This document shows positions 17,357-26,415 of a DNA stretch of 64,000 bases, in pieces. The DNA comes from Streptomyces sp. NBC_01445 (lineage in GTDB: Bacteria; Actinomycetota; Actinomycetes; Streptomycetales; Streptomycetaceae). The stretch is from assembly GCF_035918235.1 (NCBI RefSeq), contig NZ_CP109485.1, positions 6,383,001 through 6,447,000 of the forward strand, given 5' to 3'. The notes under the pieces were generated by a model. That model was not told where the DNA came from. It saw nothing but the letters and a program-made list of their open reading frames with translations, and searched no databases. Both the position numbers and the translations under genes were made by a program. Each line of letters starts with the position of its first letter. Position 1 is the first letter of the stretch.

Positions 17357-18238
17357 ATGGCAAGGGCAAGGGCAAAGAACAAGCAGGCCGGAGCGGCCCG
17401 TGGCGGCCGGGAGGCCGTCGTCGAGGCCGTCGACGGCGGGCTCGCCGAGCTGATACCCGACCGGGACCGGCCGCGCGCCTGGACGCTGCTCGTGGACGGC
17501 GCCCCGCAGTCGCATGTCGACCTCGGCGATCCCGGGCACCTCGAATTCGAGTACCAGCGCAGGATCGGCCATGTCATCGACCTCGCCGTGGACAAGGGCC
17601 GCCCCGTGCACGCCGTGCACCTGGGAGGCGGCGCCTTCACCCTCGCCCGCTACATCGCCGCGACCCGCCCCCGCTCCACCCAGCAAGTGGTCGAACGCGA
17701 CGAGGCGCTCATCCAACTGGTGCGCCGCGAACTGCCGTTGGACCCCGGCTCCCGGATACGCGTCCGCGCCGGTGACGCCCGCGAGGGGCTCGCGAAACTT
17801 CCCGACGGCTGGGCCGACCTCCTGATAGCCGACGTGTTCAGTGGGGCGCGTACGCCCGCGCACCTCACCAGCGCCGAGTTCCTCACCGAGGTACGCCGCG
17901 TGGTCAAGCCCGACGGGTGCTACGTCGCCAACCTCGCCGACGGGCCGCCCCTCGCGCATCTGCGCGGCCAGATCGCCACCGCCGCGGCCGTCTTCCCCGA
18001 GCTCGCCCTCGTCGCCGACCCCGCCGTCCTGCGCGGCAAGCGCTTCGGCAACGCCGTGCTCGTCGCCTCCGGCCGGGTGCTGCCCGTTGCCGAACTGACC
18101 CGGCGCGCGGCCGGTGATCCGCACCCCGCCCGCGTCGAACACGGCAAGTCCCTCTCGGACTTCACCGGGGGAGCCGGTGCCGTCAGCGACTCGGATGCCG
18201 TCGCTTCGCCCGCTCCTCCGCCTTCCGTCTTCCGGTAG
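17357..18238 (+). CDS. Spermidine synthase-like SAM-binding protein
   Basis: 293 aa from the ATG at 17357. A basic lead (ARARAKNKQAG) precedes the SpeE-type fold: FEYQRRIGHVIDLA, then VHLGGGAFTLARYIA as the nucleotide-binding Gly loop. QQVVERDEALIQLVRRELPL supplies the acidic residue at the end of beta-2, RVRAGDAREGLAKL follows, and LLIADVF is the catalytic-Asp region. Actinobacterial proteins of this type often lack a proven aminopropyltransferase activity and are annotated spermidine synthase or fused-MFS-like. The last 40 residues are Ser/Pro-rich. It is convergent with a small membrane-protein gene, with four bases between the stops. Confidence 0.82.
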   Translation: MARARAKNKQAGAARGGREAVVEAVDGGLAELIPDRDRPRAWTLLVDGAPQSHVDLGDPGHLEFEYQRRIGHVIDLAVDKGRPVHAVHLGGGAFTLARYIAATRPRSTQQVVERDEALIQLVRRELPLDPGSRIRVRAGDAREGLAKLPDGWADLLIADVFSGARTPAHLTSAEFLTEVRRVVKPDGCYVANLADGPPLAHLRGQIATAAAVFPELALVADPAVLRGKRFGNAVLVASGRVLPVAELTRRAAGDPHPARVEHGKSLSDFTGGAGAVSDSDAVASPAPPPSVFR

Positions 18239-18242
18239 ACGT

Positions 18243-18776
18243 TCAGTACTTGGCGACTTCCACACTCGGCGCGTGGTCGTGCCACGTGCAGAACACCGAG
18301 ACCTTGTCCGTGCCCGAGGTGAACTCCACCCTGATCCACGTCGAGTCCTTCCACACCTGCACCGACCAGCCGGCCGCGGGTGTCGCCGAGACCAGCGTCG
18401 CCGAATCCTTGCCCAGGTCGAACACGGCACGGCCGCCCGCCGTCGCGTAGCCCTTCACCGTGCCGGACGCCGACGCAGACGCGGGCGGCTTCGCGGAGGT
18501 GCTCGGTTTCGCCGGGCGGCTCGGGGACGGGGTGGCCGAGCCGGGGGAGTGCGACGGCTTCTGCGATGCGGAGCGGGACGGCGACCCTGACGGTGACGGC
18601 TCCGGGCGGTGCGTCGACGACGACCGCGCCTCCACCGCTCCCGCGGCGATCGGCACCGCACGCGGCGGGTCGTACGCCGTGCCCGCCATCACCGTGTGCA
18701 CGCCCCACCACGACAGCGTGACGGCCGCGCCGGTGGCCAGCAGCCAGGCAGCCGTGTGAACAAGTCCTCTGCGCAT
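18243..18776 (-). CDS. Membrane-anchored or secreted protein with Ser/Pro-rich linker
   Basis: About 177 aa from the ATG at 18776 (MRRGLVHTAAWLLATGAAVT); an ATG at 18785 is also possible, and neither has a strong ribosome site. One hydrophobic segment at residues 6-28 is either a signal anchor or a signal peptide. It is followed by a Ser/Pro/Lys linker of about 70 residues and a compact C-terminal domain of beta strands (GWSVQVWKDSTWIRVEF, DKVSVFCTWHDH). The family is not recognised. It is divergent from the two-component genes by 119 bases, so it may be their target or sensor partner, as such arrangements are common. This is inference only. Confidence 0.75.
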   Translation of the reverse strand: MRRGLVHTAAWLLATGAAVTLSWWGVHTVMAGTAYDPPRAVPIAAGAVEARSSSTHRPEPSPSGSPSRSASQKPSHSPGSATPSPSRPAKPSTSAKPPASASASGTVKGYATAGGRAVFDLGKDSATLVSATPAAGWSVQVWKDSTWIRVEFTSGTDKVSVFCTWHDHAPSVEVAKY

Positions 18777-18895
18777 GGGGTGCATCGCGGCCATACTGCC
18801 GCACCCGCCACACCCGTGTCCCGGGGGGACCGGGGTTGCCCCGGACCTGGGCGGAAGGAGGACCGGGGTCCCCCGTATGGCGTACGGTGCCGCCC

Positions 18896-19603
18896 ATGGC
18901 AAGTGTGCTCGTGGTCGAGGACGACCAGTTCGTGCGCTCGGCCCTCATCCGGCACCTGACCGAGGCCTCCCACACCGTACGGAGCGTCGGCACGGCCCTG
19001 GAGGCGCTGCGCGAGGTCGCCCATTTCCGTTTCGACGTCGTGATTCTCGATCTCGGTCTGCCCGATCTGGACGGATCCGAGGCATTGAAGATGCTGCGCG
19101 GCATCACCGACGTACCCGTGATCATCGCCACGGCCCGCGACGACGAGACCGAGATCGTCCGGCTCCTCAACGACGGCGCCGACGACTACCTCACCAAGCC
19201 GTTCTCGCCCGAGCACCTGTCCGCCCGCATGGCCGCCGTGCTGCGCCGCGCGCGCTCCAGCGCCGCCGCCGAGCCGCCCTCGCGCCTCCTCCAGGTCGGC
19301 GGCCTCGCGATAGACCCGCTGCGGCGCCAGGCCGAGCTGGACGGGGCGCGGCTCGATCTCACCCGGCGCGAGTTCGACCTGCTCACCTTCCTCGCGGGCC
19401 GGCCCGGCGTCGTCGTACCCCGCAAGGAACTCCTCGCCGAGGTGTGGCAGCAGTCGTACGGGGACGATCAGACCATCGACGTGCATCTGTCGTGGCTACG
19501 CAGGAAACTGGGCGAAACGGCCGCCCGGCCGCGTTATCTGCACACCCTGCGGGGCGTCGGCGTGAAGCTGGAGCCGCCGCGGCCGGAGGGCGGGCCGGCA
19601 TGA
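18896..19603 (+). CDS. OmpR-family response regulator
   Basis: 235 aa from the ATG at 18896. The receiver domain has the acidic pair in VLVVEDDQF, the phosphoacceptor Asp52 in VVILDLGLPDLDG, the switch Thr in IIATAR and Lys in YLTKPFSPEHL. A winged-helix DNA-binding domain follows (LDLTRREFDLLTFLAGRPG, DVHLSWLRRKLGE, YLHTLRGVGVKL). It is a complete OmpR/PhoB-type regulator. Its stop overlaps the start of the histidine kinase (ATGA), so the two form a cognate pair. The signal is unknown. The divergent membrane protein gene at 18243 is a candidate member of the regulon. Confidence 0.93.
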   Translation: MASVLVVEDDQFVRSALIRHLTEASHTVRSVGTALEALREVAHFRFDVVILDLGLPDLDGSEALKMLRGITDVPVIIATARDDETEIVRLLNDGADDYLTKPFSPEHLSARMAAVLRRARSSAAAEPPSRLLQVGGLAIDPLRRQAELDGARLDLTRREFDLLTFLAGRPGVVVPRKELLAEVWQQSYGDDQTIDVHLSWLRRKLGETAARPRYLHTLRGVGVKLEPPRPEGGPA

Positions 19604-21000
19604 GGTGGGCCCTGGTCAAGGTGTGCCTCGCCGTCACCGCCATGGTTGTCGTCGCTTTCGCGGTTCCACTCGGCCTCGTCATCAAGGAGATGGCCAGGGA
19701 CCGCGCCTTCTCCAACGCCGAGCGGACCGCCGCCGCGATCGGGCCCACCCTCTCCATCACCACCGACCGCGACGAACTGACCCGCGCCGTCGCCTCCACC
19801 GAGGCCGGCGCCGACGGCCGCATGGCCGTGTACATCCCGGCCTCCGGCGGCGCCCCGGCGATCCAGGTCGGCACGTCGCGCGCCGGTGACGGGCACGTCG
19901 GCCTCCGGCAGGCCACCGTCGCCGATGTGCCCGGCGGGTCCGTGTGGCTCCAGCCCATCGCCGTCAGCTCCGGCATCGCCGTCGTCGAGGTGTTCGTGCC
20001 GGAGTCCGAGGTCACCAATGGCGTCGCCACCGCGTGGCTCGTCCTGGCCGGCGTCGGCGTCGCCCTCGTCATAGGGTCCGTCGCCGTCGCCGACCGGCTC
20101 GGCGTACGCATGGTGCAGCCCGCCCAGCGGCTCGTCTCCGCCGCGCACGATCTGGGCGAGGGGAAGCTCGGGGCGCGTGTTCCGGAGGACGGGCCCACGG
20201 AACTTCGGCTGGCGGCCGTCGCGTTCAACTCCATGGCCGATCAGGTCGTTCAACTGCTCGCCAACGAGCGGGAGCTGGCGGCCGATCTCTCCCATCGGTT
20301 GCGTACGCCCCTCACCGTTCTGCGGCTCAACGCCGTCTCGCTGGGGGAGGGCGCCGCCGCCGAGCAGACCCGTGCCGCCGTCGAGCAGCTGGAGCGCGAG
20401 GTCGACACCATCATCCGTACCGCCCGCGACGCCAAGCCGCAGACCGCCGCCGCGGGGCCGGGGGCCGGGTGCGATGCCGCCGAGGTCATCCGTGAGCGCA
20501 TGGACTTCTGGTCCGCGCTCGCCGAGGACGAGGGGCGCAAGGTGCGCGTTGCCGGCGTTGACCGGCCTGTACGTATCCCCGTGGCCCGCGGGGAGCTGGC
20601 TGCCGCGCTCGACGCGCTGCTCGGGAATGTCTTTCGCCATACGCCTGAAGGCACCGCCTTCGCCGTCGACGTGCACAGCGGCGAGGACGCCGTGATCGTG
20701 CTCGTTTCGGATGCGGGGCCCGGGATTCTGGACCCGGATGCCGCGATGGCCCGTGGGCGGGGTTCCGGCAGTGACGGGTCCACCGGGCTCGGGCTCGACA
20801 TCGTCCGTCGGCTCGCCGAGTCGACCGGCGGCGATGTGCGCATCGGGTCCTCCGTGCTCGGGGGGACCGAGGTGCGGATCTGGGTGCAGCTGGACGGGCG
20901 GGGGCCCGGGTCCGGTGGGGCTGTGCGGCGGGGGCACCGGGGTGGGGTGCGGCGTGGCCGGAAGCGGGGCGCCGGCGCCGGGTCCGGTGCCGCTGTGTAG
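19600..21000 (+). CDS. Membrane sensor histidine kinase
   Basis: 466 aa from the ATG at 19600, overlapping the regulator stop. Membrane segments lie at about 7-28 and 148-168 and flank an extracytoplasmic sensor domain of about 120 residues. A HAMP region follows (VQPAQRLVSAAHDLGEGKLG), then the phosphoacceptor His in ADLSHRLRTPLTVL. The ATP-binding N box is LLGNVFRHTPEG, G1 is DAGPGI and G2 is STGLGLDIVRR. All catalytic boxes are present. The last 30 residues are a Gly/Arg-rich basic tail (RRGHRGGVRRGRKRG), unusual for a kinase and perhaps a nucleic-acid or membrane contact. The signal is unknown. Confidence 0.92.
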   Translation: MRWALVKVCLAVTAMVVVAFAVPLGLVIKEMARDRAFSNAERTAAAIGPTLSITTDRDELTRAVASTEAGADGRMAVYIPASGGAPAIQVGTSRAGDGHVGLRQATVADVPGGSVWLQPIAVSSGIAVVEVFVPESEVTNGVATAWLVLAGVGVALVIGSVAVADRLGVRMVQPAQRLVSAAHDLGEGKLGARVPEDGPTELRLAAVAFNSMADQVVQLLANERELAADLSHRLRTPLTVLRLNAVSLGEGAAAEQTRAAVEQLEREVDTIIRTARDAKPQTAAAGPGAGCDAAEVIRERMDFWSALAEDEGRKVRVAGVDRPVRIPVARGELAAALDALLGNVFRHTPEGTAFAVDVHSGEDAVIVLVSDAGPGILDPDAAMARGRGSGSDGSTGLGLDIVRRLAESTGGDVRIGSSVLGGTEVRIWVQLDGRGPGSGGAVRRGHRGGVRRGRKRGAGAGSGAAV

Positions 21001-21025
21001 TCGGGTGGGACCTCATCGTTTCGGG

Positions 21026-21041
21026 GTTGGTCTCTACCTTT
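21026..21041. promoter_or_regulatory. Candidate DasR site (dre) upstream of the chitinase gene
   Basis: GTTGGTCTCTACCTTT matches 10 of 16 positions of the dre consensus ACTGGTCTAGACCACT, including TGGTCT and ACC. It lies about 133 bases before the chitinase start, where chitinase promoters carry such repeats. Binding is not proven. Confidence 0.5.
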
Positions 21042-21173
21042 AATCCGTTCCGATGGCTTCCTTAAGCCCTCCATAAGAACCTCAACCGCCGGTACCGGTG
21101 CCCCATTTGCCGGGTTCCGGATCGCTAGCGTGCTGCCGCACCCCCACCCCCGTACAGCTAAGGCAGGCACGCG

Positions 21174-22655
21174 ATGAGCAGCACGCACCGGCGCAGGGTC
21201 AGCGGCAGGAACAAGGCGATAGGCGGGCTCGTCGCCGCGGCCGTCGTGGGCGGCGGCGCCTTCCTGTTCTCCGGTACGGCGCAGGCCGCGGGCGTCGGCG
21301 CCGCGTACACCAAGACCAGTGAGTGGTCCGGCGGGTACACCGCCCAGTACGTCGTCAAGAACGACTCGGACAAGTCCCAGTCGGACTGGAAGCTGGAGTT
21401 CGACCTGCCGTCCGGCACCAAGCTCGGCTCCCTCTGGAACGCCGAGTCGTCCGTCTCCGGCTCGCACGTCACCGTGAAGGCCGCCTCCTGGGACAAGGAA
21501 GGCATCGCCGCCGGGAAGTCCGTGACCGTCGGGTTCGTCGTCACCGGCGACTCCGATCCGGCCGGGTGCCTCATCAACGGGGCCAAGTGCTCCGTGGATG
21601 ACGGGGCCACTCCGGAGCCCAGCGGCCGGCCCACGGAGTCCGCGACGCCCACCCCGAGCGCCAGCGCTTCCGCTTCAGCGACCGCCAAGCCCACCGCGAC
21701 CGCCACGTCGACGGCCGGTCCCTCGCCGTCCTCGTCCTCCGGTACGGGTTCCGGCACCGCGGCCGCGGGCGGCTTCGCCCCGTACGTCGACACCTCGCTC
21801 TACCCGAAGTTCGACCTGGTCGCCTCCTCCAAGGCCACCGGCGTCAAGGAGTTCAACCTCGCCTTCATCACCTCCGGCGGATCCTGCACCCCGAAGTGGG
21901 GCGGCGTCACCGACCTCGGCAGTGACGAAGTCGCCGCGCAGATCGGGGACTTGAGGGCCACCGGTGGCGACGTGCGAGTCTCCTTCGGCGGCGCGTCCGG
22001 CACCGAGCTGGCGCAGGCCTGCTCCTCGGCCTCCGACCTCGCGGCGGCCTACCAGAAGGTCATCGACCAGTTCAAGCTCACCAAGGTCGACTTCGACGTC
22101 GAGGGCGGCGCCCTGCCGGACACCGCCGCCAACACCAAGCGCGCCCAGGCCATCGCCACGCTGCAGAAGAACAACCCGGAGCTGAACGTCTCCTTCACGC
22201 TCCCCGTGATGCCCGAGGGCCTCACGTCCGACGGCGTGAACTTCCTGAAGAACGCCAAGTCCAACGGTGTCTCGACCGACCTCGTCAACATCATGGCGAT
22301 GGACTACGGCGCCTCGTACAGCGGCGACATGGGCACGTACGCCGAGCAGGCCGCTACCGCCACGCAGGCGCAGATCAAGAGCGCGCTCGGGCTGTCCGAC
22401 GCCGCTGCCTGGAAGGCCGTCGCGGTCACCCCGATGATCGGTGTCAACGACGTCTCGTCCGAGATCTTCAAGGTCGACGACGCCACGCAGCTGGTCACCT
22501 TCGCCAAGGAGAAGGGCCTGGGCGGTCTGTCGATGTGGTCCGCCACCCGCGACAAGGCGTGCGAGGGCGGGGCGTCCAACTCGGCCCAGCCGACCTGCTC
22601 CTCGATCGAGCAGTCTGCGAACGCCTTCCAGAAGGCTTTCGCCTCCTTCAAGTAG
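21174..22655 (+). CDS. Secreted GH18 chitinase with CBM2-type cellulose/chitin-binding domain
   Basis: 493 aa from the ATG at 21174. A signal peptide with a basic start (RRRVSGRNK) and hydrophobic core ends at GTAQA-AGVGA near residue 38. A CBM2-like domain (about 40-140) has conserved tryptophans in EWSGGY, QSDWKLEFDL and SLWNAE. A Ser/Thr/Pro linker of about 60 residues leads to the GH18 barrel (about 205-493). There, VDFDVEGG carries the DxDxE core with Glu310 as the catalytic acid, and MAMDYGA and LSMWSATRD follow. It hydrolyses chitin outside the cell. It may be regulated by DasR through the site at 21026. A strong terminator follows. Confidence 0.93.
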   Translation: MSSTHRRRVSGRNKAIGGLVAAAVVGGGAFLFSGTAQAAGVGAAYTKTSEWSGGYTAQYVVKNDSDKSQSDWKLEFDLPSGTKLGSLWNAESSVSGSHVTVKAASWDKEGIAAGKSVTVGFVVTGDSDPAGCLINGAKCSVDDGATPEPSGRPTESATPTPSASASASATAKPTATATSTAGPSPSSSSGTGSGTAAAGGFAPYVDTSLYPKFDLVASSKATGVKEFNLAFITSGGSCTPKWGGVTDLGSDEVAAQIGDLRATGGDVRVSFGGASGTELAQACSSASDLAAAYQKVIDQFKLTKVDFDVEGGALPDTAANTKRAQAIATLQKNNPELNVSFTLPVMPEGLTSDGVNFLKNAKSNGVSTDLVNIMAMDYGASYSGDMGTYAEQAATATQAQIKSALGLSDAAAWKAVAVTPMIGVNDVSSEIFKVDDATQLVTFAKEKGLGGLSMWSATRDKACEGGASNSAQPTCSSIEQSANAFQKAFASFK

Positions 22656-22675
22656 CTCTCCCCCCACGGGAAGCT

Positions 22676-22729
22676 GCGCGCCCCGGCCGGATCCCCATCC
22701 CCCACTCGGCCGGGGCGCGCCTTTGTGTT
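22676..22729 (+). terminator. Rho-independent terminator of the chitinase gene
   Basis: A 14-bp perfect stem (GCGCGCCCCGGCCG at 22676-22689, complement at 22707-22720) is followed by CTTTGTGTT. The remaining 220 bases up to the bglC stop show no gene. Confidence 0.9.
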
Positions 22730-22951
22730 CCGGTTCGTTCTGAGGGGTGCCGCCGCCTGGTGCGGCTCGCCTTTTGGGTGCGCCGCCGTTTCGCCGGGTT
22801 TGTTGTCGGGTGCGGGGCCGCGGGGGCATGCACGTGCTCGCTGTTCTATGGGCCACCGTCTGCTGGTTGATTGCCCGTGCGTGGTGCTGGTGGCTGCGCG
22901 CGCACATGCCCCCGCGTCCCCTCCCGTCTCGTACGCGGCTGACCGCCGGTG

Positions 22952-24418
22952 CTACTTCTGCGGTGGGGGCGGGAGTGTGTTGGTGCGTGACGCTTGTGCG
23001 TACCAGTACGCGCTCGACTTCGGCGTACGTTTCTGGGTCGCGTAGTCCACGTGGACCGCCCCGAAGCGCTTCTCGTAGCCGTACGCCCACTCGAAGTTGT
23101 CCATCAGCGACCAGAGGTAGTAGCCACGGACGTCCGCGCCGTCCTTGATCGCGCGGTGTACGGCGGACAGGTGGCCGTGGAGGTACGCGATGCGCTCCGG
23201 GTCGTGGATCCGGCCTTCCGGGTCCGGCTTGTCGTCGTACGCCGCGCCGTTCTCCGTGATGTACAGCGGCAGGCCCGGCGCCTCCCTGGTGTAGCGCATG
23301 ATCAGGTCGTGCAGGCCCGTCGGGTCGATCGTCCAGCCCATCTCCGTGCGCTCGCCCGGGGACTGGTGGAACGCGATGTCATCCGCTCCCGGCCAGGGCG
23401 AGTGGTCGCTCGCCCCGTGGCCGTCGGCCCGGGTGGCCGGTGCTGACGGGGCCGCGGAGACCAGGGACGGCGTGTAGTAGTTGAGGCCCAGAGCGTCCAG
23501 GGGCTGGTGGATCGCCGCCAGGTCCGTCGTGTGCACGAACGACCAGTCCGTGATCCTCGCGGTGTCCGTGATCAGGTCCGCCGGGTACTCCCCGTGCAGC
23601 ATCGGGCCGTGGAACACGCCGTTGGCCAGGTTGTCGATGCGGCGTCGGGCGTCGTTGTCGGCCGGGCTTTCGGGTGAAAGTGGCCTGACCGTCGAGGAGT
23701 TGAGGCTTACTGCTACTTCCGCTCGGGGTGGCAGCGTTTGGCGCAGTGCCTGTGTTGCCAGGCCGTGGGCCAGGTTGAGGTGGTGGGCCGCTCGGAGCGC
23801 TGCCGCCGGGTCCGTCCTGCCTGGCGCGTGCACACCCGAGCCGTAGCCCAGGAACGCGCTGCACCACGGCTCGTTGAGCGTGATCCAGAAGTCCACCCGG
23901 TCGCCCAGCGCCTCGCCGACCATGCCCGCGTACTCCGCGAAGCGGTACGCCGTGTCGCGTGCCGGCCAGCCGCCCGCGTCCTCCAGTTCCTGCGGCAGAT
24001 CCCAGTGGTAGAGCGTCAGGGCCGGCTTGATGCCCTTGGCCAGGAGTTCGTCCGTCAGGCGTCGGTAGAAGTCCAGGCCCCGCTGGACCGCCGGGCCGCG
24101 GCCCGTGGGCTGCACCCTCGGCCACGAGACCGAGAAGCGGTACGTGCCCAGGTCCAGGTCCTTCATGAGCGCCACGTCGTCCCGGTAGCGGTGGTAGTGG
24201 TCCACCGCTATGTCGCCCGTCTCACCGCCGGCCGTTTTGCCCGGCGTATGGCTGAAGGTGTCCCAGATCGACGGCGTCCTGCCGTCCTCCCTCACCGCCC
24301 CCTCGATCTGGTACGCCGATGTCGCCGCTCCCCAGAGGAAGTTCGGCGGGAAAGTGGGGGTGGCGGGGGATGCGGGGGTGGGATCTGTTGTGGGTGTCTG
24401 GGTAATGGGCTCAGGCAT
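22952..24418 (-). CDS. bglC: GH1 beta-glucosidase BglC
   Basis: 488 aa from the ATG at 24418. GH1 landmarks are [14 protein letters not shown] near the N-terminus, the acid/base Glu183 in TLNEPW, the nucleophile Glu389 in YITENGAAY, and the sugar-binding [11 protein letters not shown] near the end. There is no signal peptide, so it splits imported cellobiose or cello-oligosaccharides in the cytoplasm. It follows cebEFG by 66 bases, and a CebR box touches its start codon, so it can be controlled separately from the transporter. The name comes from this arrangement, known in S. scabiei and S. coelicolor. Confidence 0.93.
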   Translation of the reverse strand: MPEPITQTPTTDPTPASPATPTFPPNFLWGAATSAYQIEGAVREDGRTPSIWDTFSHTPGKTAGGETGDIAVDHYHRYRDDVALMKDLDLGTYRFSVSWPRVQPTGRGPAVQRGLDFYRRLTDELLAKGIKPALTLYHWDLPQELEDAGGWPARDTAYRFAEYAGMVGEALGDRVDFWITLNEPWCSAFLGYGSGVHAPGRTDPAAALRAAHHLNLAHGLATQALRQTLPPRAEVAVSLNSSTVRPLSPESPADNDARRRIDNLANGVFHGPMLHGEYPADLITDTARITDWSFVHTTDLAAIHQPLDALGLNYYTPSLVSAAPSAPATRADGHGASDHSPWPGADDIAFHQSPGERTEMGWTIDPTGLHDLIMRYTREAPGLPLYITENGAAYDDKPDPEGRIHDPERIAYLHGHLSAVHRAIKDGADVRGYYLWSLMDNFEWAYGYEKRFGAVHVDYATQKRTPKSSAYWYAQASRTNTLPPPPQK

Positions 24419-24431
24419 GGAAGCGCTCCCA
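24418..24431. promoter_or_regulatory. CebR box overlapping the bglC start codon
   Basis: TGGAAGCGCTCCCA on the plus strand (TGGGAGCGCTTCCA on the coding strand) differs by one base from the perfect CebR palindrome at 27863. It begins at the A of the bglC start codon, so repressor there would block elongation or initiation. Confidence 0.85.
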
Positions 24432-24484
24432 TCGGTAGGAAGTTGTGGGGTGGGGCCGCCGCTTGCGGCGGCCCCCAAAAAACG

Positions 24485-25387
24485 TCAGCCCTTTACCGCG
24501 CCCTGCATGATGCCGCCCACGATCTGCTTGCCGAACAGCAGGAACGCGATCAGCAGCGGCAGCGTGCCGAGCAGGGCGCCGGCCATGATCACCGAGTCGT
24601 CGGGGATGTAGCCGGTGCCCAGTTGGTTGAGGGCCACCTGGACCGTCGGGTTCTCTCCGTTGAGCGCGATGATCGGCCACAGGAAGTCGTTCCACGCCAT
24701 CACGAACGTCAGCAGGCCGAGCACCGCCATCGCCGGGCGCGCCGCCGGGAAGACCACGTGCCAGACGACCCGCAGACTGCTCGCCCCGTCGACCCGGGCG
24801 GCCTCGATGAGTTCGGTGGGCAGCGCCTGGACCAGGTACTGGCGCATGAAGAACGTACCGAAAGCGCTGACCAGGGTCGGCAGGATGACCGTCTGCAGAT
24901 GGTTCGCCCAGCCCAGGTCCGTCATCCACAAGTACAGCGGGACCACCGCAAGTTGGGGCGGGATCATCATCGTGCCGATGGTTATCAGCAACAGCGTGGT
25001 CGAGAATCGGAAACGTAGTTTGGCGAAGGCGAAACCGGCGAGCGTGGAGAACAGCACCGTGCCGACGGTGACGGTCGCCGCCACGAGGATGGTGTTCCAC
25101 ATCGCGGTGCCCATGCCGGCCTGGTTCCAGGCGGTCTCCAGGTTCTTGAACAGGTTTCCGCCGAACCAGAAGGGGGGTGGTGTCTGCGCGAGGCGGGTGT
25201 TGGTGCGTGAGGCCGCGATCGTCGTCCACAGCAGCGGGGCGAGCGAGATCACGGCGAACAGGATCAGCACGAGGTACGTGACCGGACCCGCGTGCAGCTG
25301 CTTGCCCGCGCCCAGGATCCGCCGCCGACGCGGCGGTTCGGCGTCCTGCGCGACCTGAGGCGGTGTCGCGTCGGTGATGGTGGTCAT
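24485..25387 (-). CDS. cebG: Sugar ABC transporter permease CebG
   Basis: 300 aa from the ATG at 25387, which overlaps the cebF stop. Six membrane segments are seen (YLVLILFAVISLAPLLW through LLIAFLLFGKQIVGGI). The EAA loop reads ELIEAARVDGASSLRVVWHV, the site that docks the ATPase, usually the shared MsiK in Streptomyces. The C-terminus IMQGAVKG is typical of MalG-type permeases. With CebE and CebF it imports cello-oligosaccharides. No ATPase gene is present here, consistent with MsiK acting in trans. Confidence 0.92.
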   Translation of the reverse strand: MTTITDATPPQVAQDAEPPRRRRILGAGKQLHAGPVTYLVLILFAVISLAPLLWTTIAASRTNTRLAQTPPPFWFGGNLFKNLETAWNQAGMGTAMWNTILVAATVTVGTVLFSTLAGFAFAKLRFRFSTTLLLITIGTMMIPPQLAVVPLYLWMTDLGWANHLQTVILPTLVSAFGTFFMRQYLVQALPTELIEAARVDGASSLRVVWHVVFPAARPAMAVLGLLTFVMAWNDFLWPIIALNGENPTVQVALNQLGTGYIPDDSVIMAGALLGTLPLLIAFLLFGKQIVGGIMQGAVKG

Positions 25388-26415
25388 TGGGATTTCCTCA
25401 GCCGTCGGGTGATCAGCAGGTTGACCGCGGCCACGATGAGCAGGATCAGGAACATCGACCAGGCGATCGCGGACGCCTTGCCGAGGTTGCCGACGATCCA
25501 GCCCTGGTCGTACATGTACAGGCCGAGCGTCTGGTACTGGTGCTCGGACCCGCCCTTGGTGCCGCTGACACCGCCGAACAGCAGGGGCTCGCCGAAGAGT
25601 TGTGTCGCACCGATCGTGGAGACGACCACCGTGAACAAAATCGTCGGACGCAGCATCGGAATGGTCACGTGCCGGAACTGCTGCCAGCGGTTCGCGCCGT
25701 CCAGGGCCGCCGACTCGTACAGGTCGGCCGGGATGGCCTGCATCGCCGCCAGATAGATCAGCGCGTTGTATCCGGTCCACCGCCAGATCACGATCGAGGA
25801 GACCGCTGCCTGCGAACCCCAGTCGGATTCACGCCAGTTGACCGGGTCGATGCCGACCAGGTCGAGCGCCCAGTTGATCATTCCGGTGTCGGGCGAGAAG
25901 AGCAGCACGAAGACGAGCGTCGCCGCCGCCACCGAGGTGGCGTACGGGGTGAGCATGACGACGCGCCACACGGTGGAGCCGCGCAGCCGGTAGTTGAGCA
26001 TGTGCGCGAGCCAGATCGCCGCGATCAGCTGCGGCACGGTCGAGATCACGCCGATGGTGAACGTGTTCTTCAGCGCGTTCCAGAAGAAGTCCGACTGGAA
26101 GAGGTTCGTGTAGTTGTCCAGGCCCGCCCAGGTCTGGCCGTCCAGGTTCGACAGCTGCACATGGTGCAGCGAGTACCAGGCGGTGTAGAGCAGCGGCACC
26201 AGTGAGAAGGCGCCGAAGATGATGAAGAAGGGGGAGATGAACGCGTACGGGGACGCCTTCATGTCCCAGCGGTACAGCCGGCTGCGCCAGGTGCCGGCGC
26301 CGGTCGGCGCCGTACCGCGGCCCTGAGCGCCCCGGGCCGCGCCCGGCTCCTGGGAGCCGGGCGCGGTGTCGGCGCTCGTCGCGGACTGCGCGAGAGCCTC
26401 GTCGGAGCTGGTCAC
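25384..26415 (-). CDS. cebF: Sugar ABC transporter permease CebF
   Basis: 343 aa from a GTG at 26415 that overlaps the cebE stop (GTGA). An N-terminal Ala/Gly/Ser-rich region of about 55 residues, longer than in most MalF-type permeases, precedes six membrane segments starting at SPYAFISPFFIIFGAFSLVP. The EAA loop is DLYESAALDGANRWQQFRHV. It pairs with CebG to form the channel of the cello-oligosaccharide importer. Stop-start overlaps on both sides show one translation unit, presumably transcribed from the promoter with the CebR box at 27863. Confidence 0.92.
   Translation of the reverse strand: MTSSDEALAQSATSADTAPGSQEPGAARGAQGRGTAPTGAGTWRSRLYRWDMKASPYAFISPFFIIFGAFSLVPLLYTAWYSLHHVQLSNLDGQTWAGLDNYTNLFQSDFFWNALKNTFTIGVISTVPQLIAAIWLAHMLNYRLRGSTVWRVVMLTPYATSVAAATLVFVLLFSPDTGMINWALDLVGIDPVNWRESDWGSQAAVSSIVIWRWTGYNALIYLAAMQAIPADLYESAALDGANRWQQFRHVTIPMLRPTILFTVVVSTIGATQLFGEPLLFGGVSGTKGGSEHQYQTLGLYMYDQGWIVGNLGKASAIAWSMFLILLIVAAVNLLITRRLRKSQ

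Noticed and set aside
22730..22951. Short open frames between the chitinase terminator and bglC
   Set aside because: No ribosome sites or motifs, and Cys/Trp/Arg-rich composition; treated as non-coding.
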